Origin: Sipunculus nudus
Taxonomy: Eukaryota; Annelida; Sipuncula; Golfingiida; Sipunculidae
Length of the DNA: 64,000 nucleotides
Direction: 5' to 3'
NCBI GenBank assembly: GCA_026874595.1
Contig: CM049315.1
Location: 77,053,401-77,117,400, forward strand
Shown here: one piece after another, positions 26,247 to 37,215 of the stretch
Layout: each line of letters opens with the position of its first letter
How positions within the stretch are numbered: the stretch's first letter is position 1
The notes under the pieces: model-generated
What the model saw: the letters and a program-made list of their open reading frames with translations, nothing else
Told to the model about the DNA's origin: nothing
The model's database searches: none
Position numbers and translations under genes: made by a program

Positions 26247-26575
26247 TTATTGTCTCCGCCATGGAGGAAGGTATGCGTTCAACCCCGTTCGTGTGTTTGT
26301 GTGTTTGTATGTGTATGTGTTTAGTTCACAACATAACTCACGCAATCATAAACAGGATCTCATGAAATTTTCGGGACTTTTCGTCAAAGGACTGTTTAGG
26401 AATGGATTAGGTTTTGGTGTCGATCCTGCACATGATCCGGATCCAGGAACGTCATCAAGGAATAGTCACAGATGTAGAGTGATTTATGCACCTGGAGTAT
26501 GGACCGAGTTAGTGAATGGCGGAGGCTTGCATTCAGTAGAATGCAGATTTTTATTTACTTTTAGTTCCAAATAGA
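26247..26575 (+). mobile_element. Family B element, full-length copy with hairpin ends
   Basis: The 5' end has a small hairpin, CTCC-GCCAT-GGAG, followed by 'gtatgcgttcaaccccgttc', a GT-rich run and 'gttcacaacataactcacgc'. The middle has 'catgatccggatccaggaac'. The 3' end 'ggcggaggcttgcattca' includes a perfect hairpin GCATTC-AGTA-GAATGC (26529-26544). The 124-codon frame covering it is an accident of the repeat. The 'ccgccatggcggaggtatgc' type of end is, as I recall, widespread in marine invertebrate repeats. No coding capacity. Confidence 0.75.
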
Positions 26576-27402
26576 GGTTGTATACATGCTGTACATGCAT
26601 TATAGTAGTTTTAGTTGGAGCAATATAAATAACATGGCGGTTATAGCCACGGCAATATGGACAGTTGTTGAGGGTAGTTATTCGGTAACACGGTGCGTAA
26701 ATTATGAGATTAATCCCTGAGAAATGTAATGGAGGGAGAGAGTGATCAATAAGAGATGAACAGAGTACTTCAAGAACAAAATATAATTGATAAAACCAAG
26801 AGAAACCGAAATGAATAGTGACTGGTCACCGTGGTGAGCAGATGGCACGAGTAGTGAAAACCATGATTAGCAAGTCACGACAATGGTTATTAGTAAGTAC
26901 CATGAACGGCAGCTAAGGTGCTTACCCACAAGAAAAGTAGGTGATAAAAGTAGTATGGGAGGTATTAATTAAGGTATAATAGCACGGTGAGCAAGTCTCG
27001 TGTGGACTGCTCGGCGCGCTTAGCTTGTGATTGGAGTAGTAACCACTCATCATGATAAGGAAGTGAAGTTATGGTTACTGAGTACCACGAAGGATGGATG
27101 TGAAGTATCACTTTAACCAGGTGATAAGTAATAACTGAGTACCATGCTGAGCAGGTGATGAGGGAAGTTATTGAGTATTATGCTGAGTAGGTTATATGAA
27201 CGGCCGTAATACAACATGCATTGAGTACCATCCTGGCAGAAATTATACGGAGACTGGTCTAGTACAGTAGGTTTACATGATGCGAGGTCAGCCTCATGAT
27301 TAAGAAGAAAGTCCGCCATAAAGTATAGAATGGCATCGCCTTACTGCATGTACAGGTATTAACTATTGCATGTATTAATTATTTCCGATATATGCCAAAA
27401 CG

Positions 27403-27403
<1 letters not shown>
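26576..27403. other. Non-coding stretch rich in GTGAGCA/GTGATGA words
   Basis: From about 26820 to 27190 short phrases such as 'taccatgctgagcaggtgat', 'gagtaccacgaagg' and 'gagtattatgctgagtaggt' recur loosely. This suggests another eroded short tandem repeat. No gene. Confidence 0.4.

Positions 27404-27447
<44 letters not shown>
27404..27447. repeat. (AT)n microsatellite
   Basis: Uninterrupted TA dinucleotides. Confidence 0.97.
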
Positions 27448-27451
<4 letters not shown>

Positions 27452-29239
27452 ATTTGAACAGATCAAGTTCGGCTACTGATAATGTCCCAGGACGGGTGTT
27501 ATGGTACCGGGGTTGGACGCTGGTTCCCCTCTGTACATGCGAGTTCCTGAGCTGAAATCTCTTGGATGTGATAGATAAAATCAAAGTTCCTTGGCTAGAG
27601 CGTTGAGGAAGATGCGAGGAGACAGGGTTGCGAGCTTCGGGAGATTGGCGAAGTCTGGGCACTGCCTTACGGAGATCAATGCGGCTTATAACCCCCCTAG
27701 AGAGGCTTTGTGAAAATTAGGACTTGCGGAATATCTCATTGCCGCCAAGAACGGGGTAATCTTTAGACGTCCGAGAGGCTGCACTAGTCGGGATTTCCTC
27801 ACCAAATTGCAGGTTTCCTTACTGGCAGCGCACAGCCAAGGTATTTGGGGATTTCTGAAGAAAAATGCGTATATCTGATTTAATAACAGACGCTTCCCAG
27901 AAACCAGAAAGAAAAATAGCATTTTCTTTCTTGTTGTTCTCATAATTAAAACTGCAGGCGTGAGCCGTTGAATACATTAAATTATCAACACATTGATTGA
28001 GAAAGTAAAGCCACTATATTGGCTTTTCCAAATACTTTTGTTCTTGGAAATTGCAATTATCAGGATTAACTGGTCTATTGCTCGTGATAAATCTGAGAAA
28101 AGGGGGTTAATTATAATTTATCAAAATAAGAGCGGCAGATTATATCGATTCATCTGGGTATACTTCTTCACGCTGGTTTGTAATTAAGTTTGGCGCTAGC
28201 GGTTAGTGTCATTCATGGACAGATTTTAACGTCAACTGTATGACAAAAGACGTCAATACGCTTTTTCAGGAATCAGCCAGCAGGATAAATGGCAAAATAG
28301 AACAGCCGTACATGACCATATAGACACCCGGACGGCCTCGTTTTCATCCAAATGTAGCGATAATCCCCCTGGCGATGCAGGGAAATCTATTTATGGCAAC
28401 TTGGACCTTGCCGCCCCACATCCCCGCTAAAGAGTACATCGCAAACCCTGCTGGTGGTCCAAAGAGATAAGACAGATATATAGTGTATGCCTGGAAGTAA
28501 ATAAAGTTGAAATGTTCTGCGCGAGGCCATTCCGTCGGAACCACAGATGGTTTGCCCGTACTTTGGTTATATGTGACTGATTGAAGCAGCTGTAACTACG
28601 ACCTGAGACTTACTTCTTACCTGGTCACGCGCGCTAACAGAGGCATCGTGCCGCGCGTAATCATATTCAAACATTGGTGCTTTCTGAGTGAAGGTTCTGA
28701 TTAGGCCGTCAGGTCCGATATATCGACATGAATTCGTAAATTATACGTATATCAACCTAGAAGATGTATACACCAAACCAATCCGCAAACCGAAAATAAG
28801 TTGACGAAATAAATTGAAATATAAGTTTTATATTATTATGGCTATATTGACATATGTGATAGCTGTTGATGTTGTTATAAAAGGAGAGGTTTTCTAATTA
28901 ACCAGTTGATAATTTGAAAATGGATAAATTGACTTGTCAGAGATAATTACACTGATGTGTTTTACTGTTAGATTATCATCAGGTCTGGCATAATGTATAG
29001 ATGTTTCTTTTGGGCTTCTTTATTACATGAACCAGTCCTGAAAGCGAGCAAAATCGCTAGAGAACTTTTACTCACACGTTAGTGGAGCGAATAGTTGACT
29101 ATAGCGTTACCGCAGCGCTGCTTATGGAGCGTAGGGCTTATAGTGAGTTCAAGAACTGAAGTCTTTATACCTACAACCATGATTTTCCTAGCCTTTACTA
29201 TCTATACATATCTAAACCAGTATCTTACTGTTGGCGACT
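27448..29239. other. Non-coding stretch
   Basis: No supported gene. A 66-codon minus-strand frame at 28344-28544 follows a good pyrimidine-AG acceptor-like sequence ('tttatttacttccag' on the minus strand). It matches nothing I recognise and is not called. Confidence 0.5.
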
Positions 29240-30240
29240 GACGACATTCACGAGACGGCTTGAAAAAATCTCAGAACGTTCGCGGGGGTACTCAATTTTC
29301 TCGCGAGGGCGACGCGGGAATTTTGAACATGTTAAAAATATGTCCCACATTTCCCATGGGTTTCGTGCGACATTGTTGCATGTTTAAGTACCAATTTAGT
29401 GTTATTCTAAGTGAAGCCCCAGTGAAATACATCGCACAACACATATACGACAGGTCTACGTCAGATAATTTTGGAAATTCCTAGGGTATTCGTGGGTTTG
29501 TCGTACATAATTCAGGTGTTGCTACGGAAAAAAGACTGTCGTACACCCTTGTCGTAGAATTTTGAACATGTTCAAAATCTTTTCAACGTCGTAGGTTATT
29601 CTTTATGTCAGGCCGATCTCGTAGATCTGTCGTTCGATGCCTTACGACTGTGTTACGATAAAACTATATATGGCTTCGTACGTTTTTTGATTATATCAGG
29701 CCCTACGAATCGTAGGACTTTCTTCCGACAGCTCAACGATTGCCGCACATTTTAACTATGATGGTCCCACGAATGTCTTACCGTTGTAGGTCATTCCTGC
29801 GACCACCGTGGGTTCGTCTTAAGCTTTGGTCACATATATCGCACAACTCATATACGACAGGTCTAAGACAGAAAATTGGGGATTTTTTTCTAATGTATTA
29901 CGACCATCGTAGGAACTTCATACGACTGTAATAGGATGAGCGTACGATAAGACTTAGACAACCCTGACCATTTTTCCCACGACCGTCGTACAACATATAT
30001 TTTATATGTGAACGCTTCCACGAAATTATGAAAAAACTCTCCCAAACCTACGACGGTTATGTCTGTCGTTGCCCTGCTGAAAGCGTTCGACAGTCAAAAT
30101 CGTAGGTTGTTTGTGACTTAGGCTCAATTCGCTTTTTTCTCTCGCTATTTTGTATCTCCAAAAGGTCGCCAACAGCCGCAGCCCAGTGAGAGATACTGCC
30201 TTTATGATCGAAAGCCCGACCAACGTTCTGACGATACGAC
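29240..30240. repeat. 1-kb block of TCGTAGG/CCTACGA motifs
   Basis: TCGTAGG, CGTACGA, TACGAC and their complements recur many times on both strands. Two longer segments are repeated: 'attttgaacatgtt' at about 29315 and 29553, and 'tatacgacaggtcta' at about 29443 and 29848. The two pairs have different offsets (about 240 and 405 bp), so this is not a simple tandem array. It is most likely an old repeat built from self-complementary units. Confidence 0.6.
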
Positions 30241-30795
30241 CAACAGGAAATCTCTAAGTGTTTTTAAGGGTACAGGCCCCCCCCCCAAAAAAAATAAAAT
30301 AAAAAGAGATAAATCATATACTGAAATGGAGATTAAAAAAAAATTGTTACCTTTATAACCTTGCAAAAATGTACTAGCTGCAATTTTGATCGCTCACTTT
30401 ATATGATTTTCCGGTTTTGAGAAAAATGGTCCCCCGTCACGTGACAGTTCATTAATCAAACCTTTTACATGAGGTTCTCATATACTGGTGTATATAGAAG
30501 TTCACGAGGCCCTCACACAGTGACGGGGCGGTGCCTAGTCCGGCCCAAAACTATCTCGGCACAACCTTTTTTATCTCGTGTAACAGCTCGAGATATTAAT
30601 TCGTAATGACTAGCGAGCATTTTGGACCAAATACTCGAGATACCTGGGCTACTCGTGGTGACTCGTTACACCGCTCTCGGCAGCACGTAACGCACCCATA
30701 TATATTTGTAGTCGGTTTATGTCGAGTATATGCATGGGTTTACACAGAAGTAACAGTAGCGGTTGAGTAGTCTGCCGATTCTTTTGAGCAATTAA
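30241..30795. other. Non-coding stretch
   Basis: Starts with a C run then an A-rich run near 30278-30305. A GTCACGTGAC palindrome (E-box core) lies near 30435. No gene. Confidence 0.55.
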
Positions 30796-31360
30796 CAATG
30801 GCTGCTCTAGACTGGTACCCTGCTCTATTATGGCCCTCAGCCAAGCATAGAGACAGGCGTACAACGCCATCTTAAGTACTCCTAGTTGCAACTCCTGACT
30901 AACCTGTAGACTGGTTCCATTTCCAGTATGCACGCTCATACCGGTTGCCATGGACGTTCACGCGATCCTGGTTGGTTATCCGTGAAAATATCTTATAAAA
31001 TAACTTTCTTTAGTTATTTCTAGTTTTCAAATATTTAAAAATGAGTTGTTGCACAAAAAGTGAATAATGGATGTATAGATAATACGATATACTGAATCTT
31101 TGATATTCCACTGTATGTAGCAGTGATTTATTATTAATACCTATTAATCTTATCATTATGTCACACGTTATGTACAGCCAACCTTTGGTAACTTCTCTGA
31201 ACAAACGAAATGCTTATTTTTATCATATATAATACATACTGGAGTTGGAACCAGTCTGCCATGAGTACAAAAGATGGCGTTGTACGCCCGTCTCTATGAT
31301 TGGCCTAGAGCAGCGGTGCCATAATAGAGCGGGGTACCAGTCTATGGCTGCTCCAGCAAT
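30796..31360. repeat. Long inverted-repeat element (arms about 130 bp)
   Basis: The left arm (30796-30929) and the reverse complement of the right arm (31236-31360) share 'agactggtacc', 'gctctattatggc', 'catagagac', 'ggcgtacaacgccatctt', 'agactggttcca' and 'tccagtat' in the same order. They differ by substitutions and small indels. The arms enclose about 306 bp of AT-rich DNA with no gene. This fits a foldback or long-TIR non-autonomous transposon. The minus-strand 100-codon frame at 30649-30951 lies in the left arm and is not a gene. Confidence 0.8.
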
Positions 31361-31402
31361 GGCAAGACATTTTTCCTCTATAATAGAAATTAAGTGTGAC
31401 AT

Positions 31403-31715
31403 GGCCTAGCCGGTTTCTGTGGCTAAGGGGTAGAGCATATATCATTCAAAGCCGGGAGATCCTGAGTTCGAATCTCGGTCGAGGCGGTGAGATTTTTCAC
31501 GGTCGGGGCCTTACCAACGGTGAGCGTTCTGCAGGCTTAATGGAAAGGCCGTGACCAACGGCCGCGTTTTACTCACAAGAGTGCGCCTTTCGGTGATTCC
31601 TGAGTGGTATGACCCAGCAATGGGGACAATTACACACCCAGGGTCAACAGGTGCATTAGCGTGTGAAACAGCCCTGACATGTAGTCCGAAACCTCGAATG
31701 GATATAGAAAGTCTG
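31403..31715 (+). mobile_element. tRNA-type SINE (family S), copy with intact A and B boxes
   Basis: A box 'gtggctaaggggtagagc' (31419-31436) and B box 'gagttcgaatctc' (31464-31476) are both well preserved. They are followed by 'ttttcacggtcggggcctta' and the shared body 'gtgagcgttctgcaggctta', 'gagtgcgcctttcggtgatt' and 'tgacccagcaatggggac'. The 3' end fades after 'gtccgaaacctcgaatgg', so the tail is lost or diverged. It starts about 40 bp beyond the right arm of the inverted-repeat element. Confidence 0.83.
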
Positions 31716-33750
31716 ATTTATTGTCATCTACAAATGTCCAACCCTGAAAACATGCTGAACTCAAAGTTACTCATAGTCTAGTTCCGAACTCGTAAAGCTC
31801 GTACTCAACTCGGTAGAAGCCGAATGCGCTTCGGCTTCACCCGTTCCTACCTTATAGTGTACTCAAACTATATTCGTAAACTGATTTCGAACATATTAAA
31901 TTTTTTGCCGAGTTCCATAAACTCGGAAATATAGGGTGGTCGGGACTTCTCGACACCGAACTCGCTAGTGTGTTTAGAGCCGCCTAAGGTCTTGGGGTAT
32001 GTTTACATGGTCTTTTTTTCTTGCGCTAATATTTCCAGGGATGTTTACGTAGGGAGCGGCGTATAAAACCCTCACCCCATGACAACAGGATAAGAGTGGT
32101 AGAAAGATTGCCCTCGGGGCACTCTCAAAGGTCATGCGACTTGGAAATCATTCGAGTCAATTTACCCAGTAACACAAAGGTATGTAATGGCTTAATCATT
32201 ACTTATTTACATCCATGAAAACATTGATTGATGATAAAAATACATTTACACACGAATCTATCATAAACTCCCCATCAAATAGCAATAAACAAGCCCCATT
32301 CTGTTGTACTGTATGGGCCATTTTCGATTATTTCATACGGCCATAACGACGCTGCAATAGAAAAATACAAGTTCCTCCCATAAGGAAAAATACATTTCAG
32401 TGGTATCAGACCACTTAGCATCCTGGGTAATAAATAATGCAGATCACGTCCATATTATCACGGACCCTCTACGAAAAAAGATCAAATAAGTTGTTTAAGA
32501 ATTCTCATCAAATTCATATTGGTAATAAAGTTAATGATATGTGAATAATCCTTGGGCCAGGTTTTGCCTTTACACTCGGAGTCGTCATTTCCGGTAACGG
32601 TACCGCTGGCGACTAATTTTGTAACGGGACTAGAATTATCTCGGGGCACTTACCATGCTTGATGCGATCATAAACGTTAGTACTTCATCTAATAGAAATC
32701 CCGGTATAAAACCTCTTGTTATTTTAACCGCGGGTCTCGTTGCAAAATAAACAGGTTTATGACGCGGAAGGAATTTACACAACGACTTCCGCTGGCCGCT
32801 TGGAGTTGTAATATGATTGCAAATGTTGACTCGTTTCATTCATCGCTGGAATATGGGTATTGCTAACGTATATCTTTGACACACGACCAAGTTATGACGG
32901 GGTGGGTATTAGCCGCGACACCGGCCATCTTCTATAGCCATTAAGTCGTGATGTTCATTTAGTACCCTTTTCTCCCCGGGGAAACATACAGCTTCCGTAA
33001 ATCACTTGCATGAATCAGAATTGTGCCCGTCCAGGACGTCGGTTGTCACCAAACACGGTCCTTCACTTGAAAACTATGAAACCCATGTGACCGGTGGTCA
33101 TTTTTCTCACCATCCATTTAGCCGATCGATTGACTCAATACAGATAGCGGGAGACTGGACGGTTTATGAACGGGGCTGACCAGCGAGCTCTCAGATAAGC
33201 CCAATCGTACACGCTTCGTGGCATTTAAGGGTGATTTGTAATGTGTTCTCGTCGTTACAGGCTAACAGTTGAACATTATACTTAATTAACTGGGTGGCAT
33301 AGCCAGTCATTTCCAGCCTAATCATTTAGATGAGCGTTCTGGCAAAAAGGTATAATCCCCCTCTGTATAAATCCATTTAATGATGGCTATTATTGCGAGA
33401 TTCTAGTATCTTGGCTATGAACAATAGAAAATGGAACAGCCAGCGGTTTTCTAATTGGACTCTGCGGTGACAACATTTATATGTTACCTAATATATCTGA
33501 GTCTCTTGTAGAAGTTCTTTTAAAACATAATGTAATATATGTGTACATTCCTAATACTTTCTTCTTTAATAAACTTGATATAATTATATTTCAATGTCTT
33601 TAATTCCATAATGTATAAAAGCACTGAAACCAGGAGCTTCATATACATACAAGTAGTATGCATTTTCGATATCCGAATGTAGCGAAATAAGTTTTTTTTT
33701 AATTTAGTCTACAATCAGAGAACAGGGTTATAATGAAGATATGACATAAA
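31716..33750. other. Non-coding stretch
   Basis: No gene. From about 31740 to 31980 the words 'aactcg', 'gaactc' and 'gaactcg' recur, suggesting a small eroded repeat. From about 33240 to 33480 the sequence is repeat-free with mixed composition, including 'cttaattaactgg', and could be conserved non-coding DNA. Confidence 0.5.
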
Positions 33751-34108
33751 ACCGGGGAATGTGGTCTAGGGGTAGAGCAAATGGCTCAAGGCTGGGAGAT
33801 CGTGAGGTGTGGAGGTGGGGCTGCGAGGTTTATCACGGTCGGCCCCACCCAGGGTGAGCGTTCTGCAGGATTAATGGGCATATTGTGCCACACAGCCGTG
33901 TTTCACTCACAAACGAGTTCGCCTTTCGAGGTTTCCTCGGTGTTATGACACAGCAATGGGGATGTCACACACCCATGACCCGCAGGAGTGGTATACACCG
34001 AGCCTGGTTAAATGCAGGATTATCGTGTGTAAGCCCCTGTCATATTGTCCGAAACCGGAACGATATTCTGCAAATGCACATAGTACTAAGTTAAGCAAGC
34101 ATTAAAAG
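33751..34108 (+). mobile_element. tRNA-type SINE (family S), near full-length copy
   Basis: The head has an A box 'gtggtctaggggtagagc' (33761-33778), but the B box is damaged. It continues through 'ttatcacggtcggccccacc', 'cagggtgagcgttctgcagg', 'gagttcgcctttcgaggttt', 'atgacacagcaatgggga' and 'gtccgaaaccggaacgatat'. It ends 'gtactaagttaagcaagcat', followed by an A-rich end. At about 358 bp it defines the family length. The 69-codon frame inside is not a gene. Confidence 0.82.
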
Positions 34109-35834
34109 AATGAGGTTACCAGTAGAAAAAAATTAAAAAGATATGATATAATTGTAACTTTTGTCACCATTTGCAGCAAAGTATATTCGTGTTTGTCATA
34201 TGCAATGGATTGTTTCAATGCAAGGCAATCGGTTACAATATATATTGTTTCTGTGTCGACATATTTCCTGTGGCTATTCCATATATTCTTATTTGCTGTG
34301 TCTTCGTTGGCAAAGAAGTTTGGCCTTTTCCAATAGGATACTGTTTATCTTTGGCGCATGGCACTATATCCCGATATATGTGTTCCAAAGTAGGAAGACT
34401 TACCGTCCTTTGACACCTGACATCATATATGTTCATACGAAAAGTGCGATATTCCCAGGAATAAAAACTACCCACACCAATGAAACAATAAATGCTAGCT
34501 GTAGTAGGCAGTATCTTTGAATGGAATCAGGCTACAGTGACAAAAGAAACCATGAAAGAATAGGATATCAATATTTTATTGAATATCGATATCCACCGCG
34601 TTCTCTACTTAGTCGCCCGCTACTCTTGAGGGCCCAAATCCTCTTTGTGCGGACCACGAACAGCCAATGAGCCAAGTAATATAGAAACATAAGAAAAGCC
34701 ATTCGATAAGAAGTTTATTCAGCAGAATACAATCCTGCATAGCTTGGAGATTCCAAAAAAAGCAAGTCGTAATTTGTACATGTCGCGGGAATGGCATAAA
34801 CCATTTAAGATAAGCAGAACTCGTGAGGGTTTATAGGGGTCCAAACAAGATGTATGCCCAAAACGCAGAAGGTCAACGCTTGAGAAAACAAGACAGCGAC
34901 TGATCAACGTGCATTACAAATGGCCGGTGAAGAATGGATGTGACACAGAACCGTGGCAGATACAAGAGAAGAACTCGTGCCGGCCACACCAAACACCTCA
35001 TCGACCATAAACCGCAAGCACTACATAAAACCTGCCACCTTGCTCTGCGACGGCCGGCGGACCAGGAACGTTTTAACATGCGTCAAACAGATGGCCCGCT
35101 CAGAGATTTGTATGTTCCGATATGTAAACTCATATCAGGCCATCCTTAAAAATTTCTGTGTTGGGGCTAACATTGGTCCAAAAAAAGTCATCAGGTAGGG
35201 AGGAAAAAATATTTTTTTTAAAGGAGGATCTGGAGTTTACTACACCTTTTTTTACCGGATATTAGCATATGCGAGGTTTATGTCAAATAACATACCCGTA
35301 CTCCGTTCATTCCTTGCCTCGATACCATTGAAACATGCACAACAAGGTATCTCTGAACAGATTTTGTGTTTTATTACTGGCTTAAAATCCTGTACTTGGG
35401 TTTAAAATGTTTTAGTACATGCTTTGAGCATGTACATGTCAAACATTCACGTATTTGAAAAGTTATCAAGTACTTTTCCAATAATGGTCAAGCATGTTAT
35501 CATGGAAGCATTATAACTGATGTATATCCCATTGCACAGGTTCGCATTAGGCCTGTAAGCCTTGTTCTGGATCTCACATGAATTTGCAGACAATTTTATT
35601 TTGTGTTGTATGCGAGTGCCAGAATTGTAGGAATGAGTGCAGTTTGAGATTTCCTTTGCAAGTGAAGAGGTATAATTAAGAAGGACGGTAATAAATGAAC
35701 TCTTAGGTAATAGTCAATGCCTAATAAGGTAGTAAAATATATAAAATGTTTATATAAATATATGTAAAACTGTACTTTTTGAAAGATGAAACCATATATT
35801 GGATGTCGGTACCCTGATTAGGAATTTTATTTCT
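34109..35834. other. Non-coding stretch
   Basis: Overlapping frames of 60-119 codons on both strands between 34161 and 35198 show no domain or family signature, and their reciprocal overlap argues against coding. Confidence 0.5.
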
Positions 35835-36125
35835 TCGGTGTTGATGTATATGCAAACAAAATCTTGGTCAAGTTCGAAGATGGGTGACCTTGACTTATTT
35901 CTCGACGTTTTAGAGCGAATTATAGAAAATAACCGGCGTGTGTTAACATTTACCATGTGAGGAGGATATCTCCAAAAGTATTCAACACAGAAATTTCATT
36001 TCTTTGGTGCTGATACATATCAACAAAATCTCGGTCAAGTTCCAAGATGGATGACCCAAGGTCACAGAGCTTATAATAGAAAAAAACTTAGGAGCTTATT
36101 TCTAAGGAACCACTGGATGGATTGT
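35835..36125. repeat. Dispersed repeat with internal duplication
   Basis: A segment with 'ggtcaagttcgaagatggg' (about 35868) recurs about 165 bp later as 'ggtcaagttccaagatgga' (about 36033). Each is preceded by 'aacaaaatct' and followed by a 'tgacc' phrase. The wording ('gatgacccaaggtcac') resembles common molluscan interspersed repeats. Confidence 0.55.
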
Positions 36126-36745
36126 TTTGGAATATGGAATGGTCATTGGCTTTGATGATCTCGAAAGTGCTGCATGACTCACAAAGACTGGGGCCAGACT
36201 TACGAAGTTCATACCTCTCTAGTTCCAATTCACAACTTGAACAAAAGACATATGTACAGATATACATCCATGTGAGAACAAATATTACATGAATACTTGT
36301 TACTGTTACCACCCATAAATACTGCTCTTTTGGCTGAGGGCTTTTGTCAGCTTTTGCTGATATTCTAGTATTTTTCTGTAATTAATGACTGAGCGAGCAA
36401 TGTTGATCTCTATCTCGTCTACGTCTAAACAAGAAATGCCGTACGGTCAGGAAATATCTGTTTATTATAAAAGCTATTAAAAAAATGAAATAAATTTACA
36501 AAGGCAGTTAAAAAGAAACACATAAAAAAAAAATACAGTCGCTTATATGTTATGCCTGTTCTGATCAGCTGTGGCCGGTAGAAACGATGCGTCAGACACC
36601 TCGCAAAACCCTGTCATGATCGCCACAGAACTGACGAAATCACGCAATTCTTGTAATACCAAACATCTGATTTGTGGAGATCGTGCGTTACACATCGTCA
36701 GTTGCAGATTCCATTAAATAGGCCCGCTTCATTTGCTTGATATAG
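36126..36745. other. Non-coding stretch
   Basis: No gene or repeat recognised. Confidence 0.55.
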
Positions 36746-36750
36746 GCCTT

Positions 36751-37215
36751 CTCACGGTGCCACCGTGAGTGTTTGCTGAAAAATTATAACCCGCGTAAGC
36801 GACACGATGTCAGTGAACATTTTCCCGCCAAAATAGTGATGAATGAGGTCATATACTTTTACTACGGACCTCTTATTGGCTCTCTGGCTATGACGCGTGA
36901 CCGCTCCGCCAATCACAAGAACGTTTGCATGGGCCAGGCACGTGTTTATGCAAATCAACGTGTCACATGGTTTAAATGCCAATATTGGTCAGTTGACAGT
37001 ATGAATGTCGAGAGAACTTTCATTTAATCAGTTAATGCGACAGCGGTAAGCTTCCGCTTTATTTGAAATCAAATAAGAACCATTTCTAATTGCTCAATAT
37101 TTTTTTTCAGCCTGTTTCGCCAGAACAACGAAATTTGATGGCGGTTTCCCGGCAGTTTTTCTACTCACGCGCACGAGTGTAGCGATCGTTTCACGTGTAT
37201 ATATATAGGCACAAC
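36751..37215. promoter_or_regulatory. Candidate promoter: palindrome, E2F, CCAAT x4, E-box, octamer, TATA-like
   Basis: In order: a perfect 19-bp palindrome CTCACGGTGCCACCGTGAG (36751-36769); an E2F-type site TTTTCCCGCCAAAA (36820-36833); CCAAT boxes at 36875 (reverse), 36909 (forward), 36979 (forward) and 36984 (reverse); an E-box CACGTG (36939-36944); an octamer ATGCAAAT (36948-36955). GGCGGTTTCCCGGC follows near 37140 and a TATATATATA at about 37198-37207. E2F plus several CCAAT boxes is the classic layout of cell-cycle promoters, and octamer plus CCAAT also occurs in H2B promoters. No histone or other coding frame is visible beside it, so direction and target are unknown. The motifs are seen; function is inference. 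Confidence 0.45.

Noticed and set aside
26200-26574. 124-codon open frame
   Set aside because: Lies almost wholly in a family B repeat; other copies of the same repeat are not open in this frame.
28344-28544. Minus-strand 66-codon frame with an acceptor-like 'tttacttccag' upstream
   Set aside because: A possible exon, but there is no matching donor context, no recognised protein and no neighbouring exon.
31411-31485. tRNA gene
   Set aside because: A and B boxes are present, but the arms do not pair as a tRNA and the sequence continues into the SINE body shared by other copies.
34161-34520. 119-codon frame with an 80-codon frame on each strand overlapping it
   Set aside because: Three overlapping frames on two strands with no family signature point to chance.
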